A DNA stretch of 43,787 nucleotides from DASUXY01 sp036377675 (GCA_036377675.1 DASUXY010000055.1:1-43787); one strand, 5' to 3'. Shown: positions 1-9,056, numbered from the stretch's first letter. A program made the numbers and translations. Notes: generated by a model from the sequence alone, not told the origin.

Positions 1-2
1 TA

Positions 3-719
3 GGTGAGGCGACTGTACGAAATATTGTTGTCCACGGTGGAAAAGCTGTTATTTTCGATCTCCAAGAAGAAAGAGGATTACAATTAGCAGCTGAACTCGG
101 AGAAAATGTCTGTTTTATTTCAACCGATATAACGAGTGAATCGAGTGTACAAGATGCCATAGAAGAGGCGATACAAACGTTTGGAAAAGTGAATGCTCTC
201 GTGAATTGTGCGGGAATCGCGATTGCTAAAAGGACTGTAAGTAAAAAGGGTGCTCATGATTTAGACTCTTTTTCCAAAGTGATTCAAGTCAATCTCGTTG
301 GATCTTTTAACGTCATTCGTTTACTAGCAGAAAAGATGGGTACGAATACACCGAATGAACACGGGGAACGTGGCGTCATTATTAACACCGCCTCCGTTGC
401 TGCGTTTGATGGACAAATTGGTCAAGCGGCTTACAGTGCTTCAAAAGGCGGTGTTGTTGGGATGACTTTACCGTTAGCTCGTGATTTAGCAAATGTCGGC
501 ATCCGTGTTATGACCATTGCACCTGGCTTATTTGAAACTCCACTTTTTGCAAGCTTACCCGATCCGGCTAAAGAGGCACTCGGAAAAATGACACCGTTTC
601 CATCGCGGCTTGGACACCCATCAGAATACGCGCATCTCGTTCAAAGTATTATAGAAAATCCGATGCTAAATGGTGAAGTGATCCGTTTAGATGGTGCGAT
701 TCGGATGCAACCGAAGTAG
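3..719 (+). CDS. Short-chain dehydrogenase/reductase, 3-hydroxyacyl-CoA dehydrogenase-like (5' end outside window)
   Basis: The reading frame is open from the first bases of the window, so the start and most of the N-terminal glycine-rich NAD-binding motif lie upstream; an internal ATG at 189 is not the true start. Visible motifs are the end of the Rossmann fold (VIFDLQEE), the NCAGIA motif after beta-4, the substrate-side serine in INTASVAAF, the catalytic YSASK (Tyr-x-x-x-Lys) and the PG motif in IAPGLFETPL. This set and the C-terminal GEVIRLDGAIRM ending fit the SDR subgroup containing type II 3-hydroxyacyl-CoA dehydrogenases, which oxidise 3-hydroxyacyl-CoA with NAD. A broken acyl-CoA synthetase lies downstream, which suggests a former fatty or aromatic acid degradation cluster. 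Family is certain; substrate is inferred. Confidence 0.85.
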   Translation, partial: GEATVRNIVVHGGKAVIFDLQEERGLQLAAELGENVCFISTDITSESSVQDAIEEAIQTFGKVNALVNCAGIAIAKRTVSKKGAHDLDSFSKVIQVNLVGSFNVIRLLAEKMGTNTPNEHGERGVIINTASVAAFDGQIGQAAYSASKGGVVGMTLPLARDLANVGIRVMTIAPGLFETPLFASLPDPAKEALGKMTPFPSRLGHPSEYAHLVQSIIENPMLNGEVIRLDGAIRMQPK

Positions 720-778
720 TGTTTATAGGCACCACTTATAAAAGTGATTATTTATGTGATTACCGTTAAAGTAGAGCT

Positions 779-1191
779 TAATGTTTCTTGGAATGATTTT
801 TGGATTTTGGCACCTCTTGGATTCGGGATAACCTGGTTTTTTAGCTTATTCAATTACTGTTTTATTAGTTATTAGCATAGGATTATCTGCTAGAAACTTG
901 CAAATCCAAGGGGATTTTTCTGTGATTTCTTCTTCGGATGAATCATGAATTGCATTTTGCATTTGTGTCTCACTATACACTGCCAATGGTTGGCGGTTTA
1001 ATCTTAGCAGGTTTGTTAGCAGCTATTATGTCAACGGGCGCAAGCTTTGTAACTCTCGGTGCAGCTAGTTAGGTACGAGATATTTCTAAATCTCTTAACA
1101 TGAAAGTGAAGAATGAATTACTGATGAATAGGATCGTTGTTTTGGCCTTACAAGTCATATCTATCTTATTATTTCGTTACTCACAGAGATA
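779..1191 (+). pseudogene. Sodium:solute symporter remnant
   Basis: Between two genes is a decayed membrane-protein sequence. From about 959 one frame reads TLPMVGGLILAGLLAAIMST, which matches the conserved late transmembrane segment of the SSS family, then GASFVTLGAAS, an in-frame TAG, and VRDISKSLN, the usual continuation after that helix. A hydrophobic stretch at 781-930 (AYSITVLLVISIGLSARN) in another frame resembles the first helix of the same family. The middle of the roughly 480-residue protein is missing, so this is a deletion derivative with frameshifts and at least one nonsense codon. An intact SSS gene of a different sequence is present at 36438. Confidence 0.6.
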
Positions 1192-1246
1192 ACTGAACAC
1201 AGAGTTCATTCATGTTATGGAAGGTTAATAGGATGGAGGTATTCAC

Positions 1247-1906
1247 ATGAATGTTGGCTATTTAGTGAGTCGAGTAGAAAATCATATACAAGTTTATGGA
1301 TTGACGGAAGGCACACCGATAGCAACAGCGCTAGATCCGCTAGATATAGAGACAAAAGGCTTTACAGCGGGAAAGCCGATGCCATTTACTGAAGTGAAAA
1401 TTGTTAATCCAGAAGGGCAATCATTAGATTTCAATGAAATCGGCGAAATTTGTGTAAAAAGCCCAGCTGTATCATTGGAGTATTGGGGAAAGCCAGAAGA
1501 AACAGCGTCCACATTTATAGATGGTTGGTGTCATACAGGGGATTTAGGATATGTGGATCAGGATGGATATTTAACGATTTCTGGGAGAAAGAAGGATATG
1601 ATTCGGAGTGGTGGTGAAAATATTTATCCTGTTGAAATTGAAGATGTGTTAATCAGACATCCTGAAATTCAAGATGTAGCAGTAGTTGGTATTCCTGACC
1701 CTCAGTATATCGAAACAGTTTGTGCTGTTATCGTTTTAAAAGAAGGTAAGTATTTGACAGAGCAAGATATTTTAACCTTTATCAAAGACAAGCTGGCAGG
1801 TTATAAAAAACCGAGAAAGATCGTTTTTGTCGATGAACTTCCCCGAACAGCTTCAGGAAAAGTTCAAAAATTTAGGTTGAGAGAGCAATATGGGGTAAAG
1901 GTATAA
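1247..1906 (+). pseudogene. Acyl-CoA synthetase (AMP-binding), C-terminal remnant
   Basis: The 219-residue frame begins with about 16 residues unlike the family and then enters at YGLTEGTP, the A5 motif of ANL adenylate-forming enzymes. The rest is well conserved: GWCHTGDLGYVDQDGY (A7), GRKKDMIRSGGENIYPVEIE (A8 and hinge) and PRTASGKVQK with the A10 catalytic lysine. The N-terminal two thirds, including the Ser/Thr/Gly-rich ATP loop, are absent, so it cannot make an acyl-adenylate. A ribosome-site-like GGATGGAGGT lies before the ATG, so a peptide could still be made, but I read it as the relic of a 5' deletion. The original enzyme would have activated a fatty or aromatic acid to its CoA thioester. 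Confidence 0.8.
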
Positions 1907-2056
1907 AATAGTACTTTCGATTGAGCTAACTCATTGTACTTCCGAATTTGTTTTAAAAGAGTTTTATTTTTACTTTTGTAATTTTAAACCTTTAAAAAGT
2001 TTAATACATTGTTTGCTGTAGTGAGGTTATTTAATCACATAGGGAGGAGTTTTTTT

Positions 2057-3508
2057 ATGAAAATATCTGAATTTACAAAATATGATGGGGTAGGATTGGC
2101 AGAGCTGGTGAATAAGGGAGATGTTTTACCAGAAGAACTTTTGCAAATTTCTGTAAAGGCGATAAACGAATTAGATCCGGATATCAATGCGATCGTTTCT
2201 ACATTAGAGGAAGATGCAATGAGAGAAATAAAAGCTGGCTTACCTAATGGCCCATTTAAAGGTGTCCCATTTTTAATAAAGGATGTAATCTTGCATGCTG
2301 AAGGGATACCTGTGAATATGGGTAGTCGTTTTGCAGAGGGGACAACTTTTCCTGTAGATAGTGAGTTAATGTCAAGATTCAGACAAGCTGGCTTTATAAC
2401 AGTCGGTATTACAACGACCCCTGAGTTTGCTTACAATGCTGCAACGGAATCGCTCCTTTATGGACCTACACGTAATCCTTGGAATACAGATCATAGTCCA
2501 GGGGGCTCGAGTGGAGGAGCATCGGCTGCTGTGTCTTCTGGTATGGTTCCCATTGCTCATGCTAATGATGGGGGAGGGTCTATTCGTATTCCAGCTTCTT
2601 GTACGGGATTGATTGGGTTAAAACCTACTCGAGGACGAGTCCCATTTGGGCCATTGAACAGTGAACTGTTAAATGGAATTGCAGCAGAGTTTGCAGTGAC
2701 GCGGACTGTCCGTGATACAGCGGCATTGTTAGACTGTGTTGCTGGACCTGACATTGGTTGCTATGGCTGGGCAGAGCCACCAACTGAACCGTATAAAGAA
2801 GCCATTAAAAAGAGTGTAAAACCATTGAAAATTGCGTGGAATGGAAAACCAGCCTCTGGCGCACCAGTAGATGAGGAATGTATAAAAGTTTTACATGAAA
2901 CAGTAAAGTTATGTGAAGAGCTAGGTCATACTGTTGTAGAAGCTTCTCCACAGTATGATGACGAATCATTTAGTACAGCAACGGTTCGAATTTGGACAGC
3001 AAATATTTATCACATGATTAATGAAGTCTCGAAATCGACTGGTCGTACGCCAAATGAAAAGAATATCGAAGCAGCGATATGGTCTTGCTATAAATATGGA
3101 AAAGATATGAGGGCTTCACAATTATTAGAAGCTATTGATACGAATCATTCCGTTTTCCGAAAGGTAGGACATTTTTTCGAGGAATATGATGTTTTCCTTA
3201 CCCCAACAATTGCCACATTACCTGCAAAGATTGGCCAATTAGATGCTAATAATCAGGAAATCAATGCGCGAGAGTGGACAGAACAAATTTTCACCTATGC
3301 TCCGTTCACAAATTTATTTAATGCTACGGGGCAACCATCGATATCTTTACCCCTTGGCTGGAGCGTAAGCGGATTGCCCATCGGTATGCAATTTACTGGA
3401 AAATTTGCCGACGAAACAACACTACTTCAATTAGCATCTCAATTAGAAGAAGCAAAGCCATGGAAAGATAAGTATCCGAAGATTCATTCATTGCATTTGA
3501 GAGGATAA
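2057..3508 (+). CDS. Amidase (amidase signature family)
   Basis: This 484-residue protein is an amidase-signature hydrolase, cleaving a carboxamide to acid and ammonia. The Ser-cisSer-Lys triad is complete: Lys75 in LIKDV, cis-Ser151 in PGGSSGG and nucleophile Ser175 in DGGGSIRIP, with the usual 24-residue spacing between the serines. Start: the ATG at 2057 follows GGGAGGAG with good spacing; the frame is open back to 2009 but has no ribosome site there. The length fits a stand-alone amidase rather than a GatA needing partners, and no small subunit gene adjoins it. The variable N-terminal and 200-400 regions do not tell me the substrate. It stands alone, about 100 bases upstream of the GrpB gene. 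Confidence 0.88.
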   Translation: MKISEFTKYDGVGLAELVNKGDVLPEELLQISVKAINELDPDINAIVSTLEEDAMREIKAGLPNGPFKGVPFLIKDVILHAEGIPVNMGSRFAEGTTFPVDSELMSRFRQAGFITVGITTTPEFAYNAATESLLYGPTRNPWNTDHSPGGSSGGASAAVSSGMVPIAHANDGGGSIRIPASCTGLIGLKPTRGRVPFGPLNSELLNGIAAEFAVTRTVRDTAALLDCVAGPDIGCYGWAEPPTEPYKEAIKKSVKPLKIAWNGKPASGAPVDEECIKVLHETVKLCEELGHTVVEASPQYDDESFSTATVRIWTANIYHMINEVSKSTGRTPNEKNIEAAIWSCYKYGKDMRASQLLEAIDTNHSVFRKVGHFFEEYDVFLTPTIATLPAKIGQLDANNQEINAREWTEQIFTYAPFTNLFNATGQPSISLPLGWSVSGLPIGMQFTGKFADETTLLQLASQLEEAKPWKDKYPKIHSLHLRG

Positions 3509-3618
3509 ATAGGAATAAAATTACATTTTTCAATTATTTTAAGACATTAGACTATATAAAATGTATGCCGAATATACTTTATCGGAAAGTACAATAGATG
3601 AAAGGGAGTAGTAACACT

Positions 3619-4191
3619 ATGAACCTCGGATTAAAAAAAGATGAAGTGAAAATTGTCCCTTTTGATTACGAATGGAAAAATGAATTTAATCGCGTAAAAA
3701 AACAAATTCAATCGCATGTAGGTATGGATGAGGAACGTATTGAGCACATTGGCAGCACAGCAATTGTGGGGATGCCAGCAAAACCAATAATCGATATTTT
3801 ACTCGGGGTAGAAGACCTTACCGTGATGACCTCCGACGTTAGTCGCAGTTTAAAAAAGATAGGATTTTATCGACTACGAGTGCATCGTCCTGATGAGGTT
3901 GTTTTCGCAAAATTTAAAGATGAGACTTTCAAAATCAAAACGCATATCATTCATGTCGTTACGTACAAACAGGAGCTTTGGAACAACTTACTATTTTTTA
4001 GGGATGATTTAAATGCAAATGAACATGAACGACAAGCCTACTTAAAGATCAAGCAAGCTTATGCGAAAGAGAAAACAACTGGTATTAAAGAATACACTGA
4101 CTTCAAAGAGGAATTTGTGAGACGTATTTTTGCTAAACGAACACATTCATCTAACGAGCTGTTAGTGGATGCAAACATTGATGAAATGTAA
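3619..4191 (+). CDS. GrpB family protein (UPF0157, nucleotidyltransferase-like fold)
   Basis: The 190-residue product has the hallmarks of the GrpB/UPF0157 family: the opening VKIVPFDYEWKNEF (usually VxxYxxxWxxxF), the core HIGSTAIVGMPAKPIIDILLG with the GST and the two aspartate-like metal positions, and HIIHVV plus a C-terminal YLKIKQAYA helix. The family folds like minimal nucleotidyltransferases. Its substrate is unknown, though some members have been linked to CoA metabolism or dephospho-CoA kinase fusions. The ATG at 3619 is chosen because GAAAGGGAG precedes it by about ten bases; an upstream ATG at 3598 would place that site inside the gene. It is probably monocistronic. Confidence 0.85.
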   Translation: MNLGLKKDEVKIVPFDYEWKNEFNRVKKQIQSHVGMDEERIEHIGSTAIVGMPAKPIIDILLGVEDLTVMTSDVSRSLKKIGFYRLRVHRPDEVVFAKFKDETFKIKTHIIHVVTYKQELWNNLLFFRDDLNANEHERQAYLKIKQAYAKEKTTGIKEYTDFKEEFVRRIFAKRTHSSNELLVDANIDEM

Positions 4192-4215
4192 AGAAGTTCA
4201 GACTGTTCTTTTTTT
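4190..4215 (+). terminator. Possible weak terminator after the grpB-like gene
   Basis: AAAGAA at 4190-4195 can pair with TTCTTT at 4206-4211 around a ten-base loop and is followed by more T residues. The stem is short and AT-rich, so this is only a candidate. Confidence 0.3.
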
Positions 4216-4291
4216 CACAAACGTTTTAGTGGATTTATTTTCTGCGTTCTAAGCGACGGACTTTATTATAGGTTATAAAGAGGTGAAGACA

Positions 4292-5695
4292 ATGCTTTAT
4301 GCAAGTGTAAAAGATAAGCTTGTGAACATCGTCGGTGTAGAAAATGTCCGGGATGACGAAGCGAGTTTACTCGCTTATTCGTATGATTCAACGCCACGAT
4401 TTCAAGCATTGCCTGATGCAGTTGTCACGCCAAGACATACAGAAGATGTAAAAGCGATTGTAAACGTATGTGCAAACTACCGTGTGCCGATTGTTCCACG
4501 AGGATCGGGGACGAATTTATGTGCCGGAACAACGCCACTTAAGGGTGGGATCGTCCTTTTGTTTACGAAGATGAATCGGATCATCGAGATCGATGAAGAA
4601 AACTTGACGATGACGGTCCAACCTGGGGTTTATACGAAAGATATTCACGATGCAGCAGAAGCAGTCGGCCTATTTTATCCACCGGATCCAGGTTCGATGC
4701 ACGTTTCGCAAATTGGTGGCAATATTAGTGAAAACTCAGGAGGTTTGCGTGGCTTGAAGTATGGAGTGACACGCGATTACGTACTCGGGTTAGAAGTGGT
4801 TTTGCCCAATGGTGAAATCATCCAGACGGGCGGAAAGTTAGCGAAAGATGTAGCCGGCTATGATTTGACGAGATTGTATGTTGGTGCGGAAGGGACACTT
4901 GGGATCATTACAGAAGCGACTTTAAAACTCATCCCTCAACCTGAGACGAAACAAACGATGCTTGCGCTTTATCATGATTTAGAAGCGGCTGCTGAAACGG
5001 TTTCTGCCATCATCGCCGCGCGCATTATTCCGGCAACACTTGAGTTTTTAGACCAAGCGACGATTAACGTTGTCGAGGACTTTGCCAATATCGGTTTACC
5101 AACTGATGTGCAAGCTGTTTTATTAATTGAACAAGATGGACCCGCAGAAGTCGTTTCTACAGATATGGAAAAAATCACTCAATTATGTAAACGACATCGC
5201 GCCTTTGATGTTTCAATCGCCCAAACGGCTGCAGAAGCAGAAGCATTAACGACGGCTAGACGAGCTGCCTTGTCGGCATTATCACGATTAAAACCAACGA
5301 CGGTTTTAGAAGATGCGACCGTTCCCCGGTCAGAGATCGCAAACATGGTCAAAGCCATTAATGACATTGCTACAAAGTATGAGTTAACCATTTGTACATT
5401 TGGTCATGCTGGCGATGGAAATTTACATCCAACATGTCTGACTGATGCACGCGATACGGAAGAAATTGAACGTGTGGAACGAGCATTTGCGGAAATTTTT
5501 CAGAAGGCGGTAGAACTCGGTGGAACGATTACCGGTGAGCACGGCGTTGGAGCGATGAAGTTACCTTATTTACACATGAAAGCTGGGGAAGTGGGAATCG
5601 ATGTGATGCGTCAGATTAAGAAAGCAATTGATCCACAAAACATGATGAACCCCGGGAAAATATTTACAATGCCGAAGAGGAATTCGGAGGTGTAA
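4292..5695 (+). CDS. glcD: Glycolate oxidase subunit GlcD (FAD-linked)
   Basis: The 467-residue flavoprotein oxidises glycolate (or D-lactate/2-hydroxy acids) to the keto acid. An N-terminal PCMH-type FAD domain is visible: PRGSGTNLCAG at about 69-79, PPDPGS and IGGNISENSGGLRGLKYG near 130-155. The C-terminal FAD-oxidase domain carries TFGHAGDGNLHP and TGEHGVGAMKLPYL, which hold the conserved substrate and metal histidines. Start: the ATG at 4292 lies six bases after AAAGAGGTG; a GTG nine bases upstream is inside that site. glcF follows after eight bases, so the two are one operon. As in B. subtilis ysfC-ysfD there is no separate glcE. Glycerate kinase at 24272 belongs to the same C2 acid pathway but is 17 kb away. 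Confidence 0.9.
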   Translation: MLYASVKDKLVNIVGVENVRDDEASLLAYSYDSTPRFQALPDAVVTPRHTEDVKAIVNVCANYRVPIVPRGSGTNLCAGTTPLKGGIVLLFTKMNRIIEIDEENLTMTVQPGVYTKDIHDAAEAVGLFYPPDPGSMHVSQIGGNISENSGGLRGLKYGVTRDYVLGLEVVLPNGEIIQTGGKLAKDVAGYDLTRLYVGAEGTLGIITEATLKLIPQPETKQTMLALYHDLEAAAETVSAIIAARIIPATLEFLDQATINVVEDFANIGLPTDVQAVLLIEQDGPAEVVSTDMEKITQLCKRHRAFDVSIAQTAAEAEALTTARRAALSALSRLKPTTVLEDATVPRSEIANMVKAINDIATKYELTICTFGHAGDGNLHPTCLTDARDTEEIERVERAFAEIFQKAVELGGTITGEHGVGAMKLPYLHMKAGEVGIDVMRQIKKAIDPQNMMNPGKIFTMPKRNSEV

Positions 5696-5703
5696 AACAA
5701 ATC

Positions 5704-7044
5704 ATGCGTACGAGAGAAAAACAGCGGATTCAACAGGCTTTTATAGAGACGATGGATGTAGATGAATTGATGAACTGCACGCGTTGTGGATTTTGTTTGC
5801 CAAGTTGCCCGACGTATATAGAAACCGGACAAAATGAAGTTCATTCTCCGCGTGGCCGAATTGCACTTATGAAAGGGTTAGTGGACGGCGTTATTAAGCC
5901 AAGTGAAGAAGTGAAGCAGTCGCTTGAATTATGTTTAGGCTGTCGCGCTTGCGAACCCGTCTGTCCGTCAGGTGTTCCTTTCGGTCGTTTATTAGAACAG
6001 GCCCGTGATGCGTTCCATCAAAGTCATGAGAAATCATTCGTGGAAAAAGCAGCACGAAACGTCGTATTCAAAAATATCTTTCCTCATCAAAACCGGATGG
6101 TAAACGTGACGAGTTTACTCCATTTTTATCAACGGTCAGGTCTTCAACAAATCGCCCGGAAAATAGGCATGATGAATGTTTTACCAGAACATGTCCGTGC
6201 GATGGAGAAAGTTCTTCCAATAGCACCGAAGCGAACCGAGATGAAACGAAGGCCTCGACATTTATTATCCAAGACGAAACAGAGGAGAAAGGTCGCTTTC
6301 TTTTCCGGTTGTCTCATGGATACGGTGTTTAAGCCGACAAATGATGCGACGTTAAAATTGTTGCAATATGCAGGATGTGAAATCGTCATTCCCGAAACAC
6401 AAAATTGCTGCGGTGCATTGCAAGGGCATAGTGGAGAACGAGAAGAGTCTCGAAAAATGGCTAAACGAAATATCGAAGCATTTGAAACGGTCGAAGCAGA
6501 CGATATCATTACCAATGCAGGGGGCTGCGGGGCATTCCTCGTCGATGTTGCACATTTATTCACAGATGAGCCGGCGTGGGCAGAGCGCGCTCGAGCCTTT
6601 TCCAACAAGGTGACAGACATTACTCGAATCCTCATCGAACTCGATTTTCATAAATCCCCGTTACGTTTAGATAAGCAAATCGTCACCTATCAAGATTCCT
6701 GTCATTTAAAAAATGGTCAACATACATGGATTGAACCTCGGAAATTATTACAAGCCATTGATGGGATCGAATATGTAGAAATGAACGATGCTGACCGTTG
6801 TTGTGGTTCGGCAGGAATTTATAATATCATCCAGTCCGACATGTCCATGCAAATTTTAGATTACAAAATGGAACAAACGAAAAAAACAAAAGCAACAACG
6901 ATCGTCACCACAAACCCTGGCTGTCTTCTCCAAATGAAACGAGGTATCGAACGCGAAGGCTTATCCAAGAACATGCAAGCTGTCCATATTGCGGATCTGT
7001 TGTTGAAGGCTTATGAGTATGCGGAGGGAGTTACGAGTTTTTAA
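5704..7044 (+). CDS. glcF: Glycolate oxidase iron-sulfur subunit GlcF
   Basis: The 446-residue subunit passes electrons from GlcD flavin to the respiratory chain. Two ferredoxin-type 4Fe-4S motifs are complete: CTRCGFCLPSCP (Cys25, 28, 31, 35) and CLGCRACEPVCP (about 80-92). Two CCG domains follow, with NCCGALQGHSG and the later DADRCCGSAGIYN, the heterodisulfide-reductase-type cluster or cofactor sites. All expected cysteines are present, so it looks functional. GGAGGTG near the end of glcD serves the ATG at 5704, implying translational coupling. No dedicated permease or regulator is adjacent. The 143 bases downstream show no clear terminator. Confidence 0.9.
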   Translation: MRTREKQRIQQAFIETMDVDELMNCTRCGFCLPSCPTYIETGQNEVHSPRGRIALMKGLVDGVIKPSEEVKQSLELCLGCRACEPVCPSGVPFGRLLEQARDAFHQSHEKSFVEKAARNVVFKNIFPHQNRMVNVTSLLHFYQRSGLQQIARKIGMMNVLPEHVRAMEKVLPIAPKRTEMKRRPRHLLSKTKQRRKVAFFSGCLMDTVFKPTNDATLKLLQYAGCEIVIPETQNCCGALQGHSGEREESRKMAKRNIEAFETVEADDIITNAGGCGAFLVDVAHLFTDEPAWAERARAFSNKVTDITRILIELDFHKSPLRLDKQIVTYQDSCHLKNGQHTWIEPRKLLQAIDGIEYVEMNDADRCCGSAGIYNIIQSDMSMQILDYKMEQTKKTKATTIVTTNPGCLLQMKRGIEREGLSKNMQAVHIADLLLKAYEYAEGVTSF

Positions 7045-7187
7045 TATATTTTGATAAATGAAATGAACAAACGAGTTTAAGTCTAAAATAGAGCACTTGC
7101 ATAAAAATTATAGTAGGTATATATTGTTAATGTAATATTCGGAATACTATGCCCTATGTAAAATATGATAATCAAAGGAGTGTTAAT

Positions 7188-7364
7188 TTGGAGATTGAAA
7201 AATTACTTAAAATTAAAGGTATTGATGTAAAAAACGAACATATAGAAAAAATACATCAGCTCTGGGGAGAGATACAACGTTTAAGAGGTAATTTAGATCA
7301 TGTGAATATAGATGATTCTGATATAAGCTTACGTAATATACCTGGAGGGGATCACATTGGTTGA
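7188..7364 (+). CDS. Small GatC/AtzG-like subunit of the downstream amidase
   Basis: A 58-residue protein is predicted from a TTG at 7188, which sits seven bases after a perfect AAAGGAG. An ATG at 7149 in the same frame has no ribosome site. The gene overlaps the next amidase by eight bases, so the two are translationally coupled. The product has a short N-terminal helix (IEKLLKIKGIDV), a longer helix (HIEKIHQLWGEIQRLRGNL) and an extended C-terminus (DISLRNIPGGDHIG). That layout matches small partners of amidases: GatC in tRNA amidotransferase and AtzG, which wraps around AtzE. Assignment rests on size, layout and position, not on a diagnostic motif. Confidence 0.6.
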   Translation: MEIEKLLKIKGIDVKNEHIEKIHQLWGEIQRLRGNLDHVNIDDSDISLRNIPGGDHIG

Positions 7365-8763
7365 AAAATTAATTACAAAACCAGTTGAAGAATTGGCTCC
7401 TCTTATAGAAAATAAATCTATTTCTCCTCTAGAGTTAACAACAACTATTTTAGACTATGCTGAGGATACAGAAGAGAGTATTAACGCTTATATTGAAATA
7501 TATAGAACCGAGGCAGAAGAAAATGCTAAAGTGGCGGAAAAAGAAATTTTGAACGGTAACTATCGAGGCATGTATCATGGAATACCTTTAGCAATTAAAG
7601 ATAATATTTATATGAAAGATAAAGTTACTACGATGGCTTCAAAAATCCATGAGAACTTTATCTCTAATTATGATGCAACTGTCGTTAAAAAAATGAAAAA
7701 AGCCGGTGTTATATTTACTGGAAAATTAAGTATGCATGAATATGCTTGGGGAATAACAAATAACAACCCCCACTATGGGGCAGTTCGTAATCCTTGGAAT
7801 CTTGAAAGAATACCGGGTGGTTCAAGTGGTGGTTCTGGTGCCACAGTCGCTGCAGGTTCAAGCATGGCTTCATTAGGGACTGATACTGCGGGGTCAATTC
7901 GAATTCCCTCTTCAGCATGTGGCATTGTTGGATTAAAGCCTACACATGGGAGGGTTAGCAAGTATGGGGTTTATCCTTTAGCATGGACGCTTGACCATGT
8001 TGGTCCTATGACTAAAACGGTTAGTGATGCAGCAGGTCTATTAGAAGTTATTTCTGGATTTGATAGAAATGATCCAACTACTGTACAGGTACCTGTTGAG
8101 AACTATATGCGACAAATAACAGGAAATGTAGAAGGTCTGATCATAGGTGTCAATGAAGAGTTTTATTTTGATCGGGTAGATACTGAAATTGACAGATTGG
8201 TTCGTGATGGTATTCAGCGTCTTGTAGATCAAGGAGCAAAGATTGAAGAAGTTAAAATACCAACACTTCAATATGCTGAATGGGCTGAATTAATCACGGC
8301 ATTATCAGAAGCGTCTACTATTCATCATAGTGATTTACGAACACGCCCTGATGATTTTGGAGATGATATTCGATTTCTTTTTGAAATGGGAGAACTCCCA
8401 TCAGCTGTAGATTATTTGCAAGCACAACAAGTAAGAAGGCAGTTAAAGCAAGATTTTCAACAAGTTTTCAATAAAGTTGATGTTATCATTTCTCCTACGT
8501 TACCAGTTCTACCGAGTAAAATTGGTGATGATTTTGCTAATTTAAATGGAGAAAAAGTGGACTTAATAAATAATATGATTCGTTTTATGGGACCAGCTAA
8601 CTTAACTGGACTTCCTGCTATGTCTGTTCCATGTGGAGTAACAGGTGGTATGCCCGTAGGATTACAAATAATCGGATCAGCTTTTAATGAAGGCGTTATC
8701 CTTAACGTAGGATACGCTCTCGAACAAACAAACCCTATGGAAGGAAAAAGGCCTAATTTTTAA
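7357..8763 (+). CDS. Amidase, GatA/AtzE-like
   Basis: The 468-residue amidase-signature enzyme uses a TTG start at 7357, six bases after GGAGGGG. The catalytic triad is complete: Lys81 in LAIKDN, cis-Ser156 in PGGSSGG and Ser180 in TDTAGSIRIP. TDTAGSIR and the following CGIVGLKPTHGRVS are close to GatA and AtzE rather than to the other amidase here. The overlapping small gene upstream suggests a heteromeric hydrolase like AtzE-AtzG (1-carboxybiuret hydrolase). It is not expected to be the housekeeping GatA because no gatB lies nearby and the partner is not standard GatC. Both genes look AT-richer than glcDF, so they may have a different origin. The substrate is unknown. Confidence 0.85.
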   Translation: MVEKLITKPVEELAPLIENKSISPLELTTTILDYAEDTEESINAYIEIYRTEAEENAKVAEKEILNGNYRGMYHGIPLAIKDNIYMKDKVTTMASKIHENFISNYDATVVKKMKKAGVIFTGKLSMHEYAWGITNNNPHYGAVRNPWNLERIPGGSSGGSGATVAAGSSMASLGTDTAGSIRIPSSACGIVGLKPTHGRVSKYGVYPLAWTLDHVGPMTKTVSDAAGLLEVISGFDRNDPTTVQVPVENYMRQITGNVEGLIIGVNEEFYFDRVDTEIDRLVRDGIQRLVDQGAKIEEVKIPTLQYAEWAELITALSEASTIHHSDLRTRPDDFGDDIRFLFEMGELPSAVDYLQAQQVRRQLKQDFQQVFNKVDVIISPTLPVLPSKIGDDFANLNGEKVDLINNMIRFMGPANLTGLPAMSVPCGVTGGMPVGLQIIGSAFNEGVILNVGYALEQTNPMEGKRPNF

Positions 8764-8844
8764 AACGATTATCGAATATAGCGTCCCTTATTTATAGAAA
8801 GTAATCAAATATACAGAAAATATTGTTGGACTTACAAAAATAGC

Positions 8845-8873
8845 TTGACAATTCAGAGAAGTTTATGTAGTCT
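8845..8873 (+). promoter_or_regulatory. Candidate sigma-A promoter of the S-box operon
   Basis: A perfect -35 TTGACA at 8845-8850 is followed 17 bases later by TAGTCT at 8868-8873, a weak -10. Transcription would start about 25 bases before the riboswitch aptamer. Confidence 0.55.
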
Positions 8874-8902
8874 ATTAAATAAGCTTTCAATCGAATAAAC
8901 AA

Positions 8903-9006
8903 TCCTTATCAAGAGTTGGGAGAGGAAACTGGTCCAATGACCCCGCGGCAACCGTCATTTTATGAAAAGGTGCTACATCCAGCAGACAAAGTCTGAAAGA
9001 TAAGGG
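8903..9006 (+). promoter_or_regulatory. SAM-I (S-box) riboswitch aptamer
   Basis: The conserved S-box core is readable. P1 left strand is CTTATC followed by the invariant AAGAG; then come GGGAGAGG, AACTGG with CCAATGA, the CCGCGGCAACC junction, a variable hairpin, GGTGCTACATCC and AGCAGAC, and finally P1 right strand GATAAGG at 8999-9005. Known S-boxes bind S-adenosylmethionine and, when bound, stabilise P1 and favour termination. The downstream terminator at 9028-9056 and the antiterminator (9000-9010 pairing with 9031-9041, eleven pairs with one G-U) are both visible, so the switch should turn the operon off at high SAM. Confidence 0.93.
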
Positions 9007-9027
9007 AGAGTATCTATTGTTTGTTGA

Positions 9028-9056
9028 AACCTCTTCCTTATGGGAGAGGTTTTTTG
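9028..9056 (+). terminator. Riboswitch-controlled intrinsic terminator
   Basis: AACCTCTTCC and GGGAGAGGTT form a GC-containing stem around a short loop, followed by TTTTTT. Its left arm is the same segment that the P1 right strand captures in the antiterminator, which ties it mechanistically to the SAM aptamer. Confidence 0.9.

Noticed and set aside
4215..4235. A cre site before glcD (CACAAACGTTTTAGTG)
   Set aside because: It is palindromic around AACGTT but misses the flanking TG and CA positions of the CcpA consensus on both strands.
6144..6635. 163-residue minus-strand ORF inside glcF
   Set aside because: It is an antisense shadow of a clearly conserved gene and shows no ribosome site or recognisable motif.
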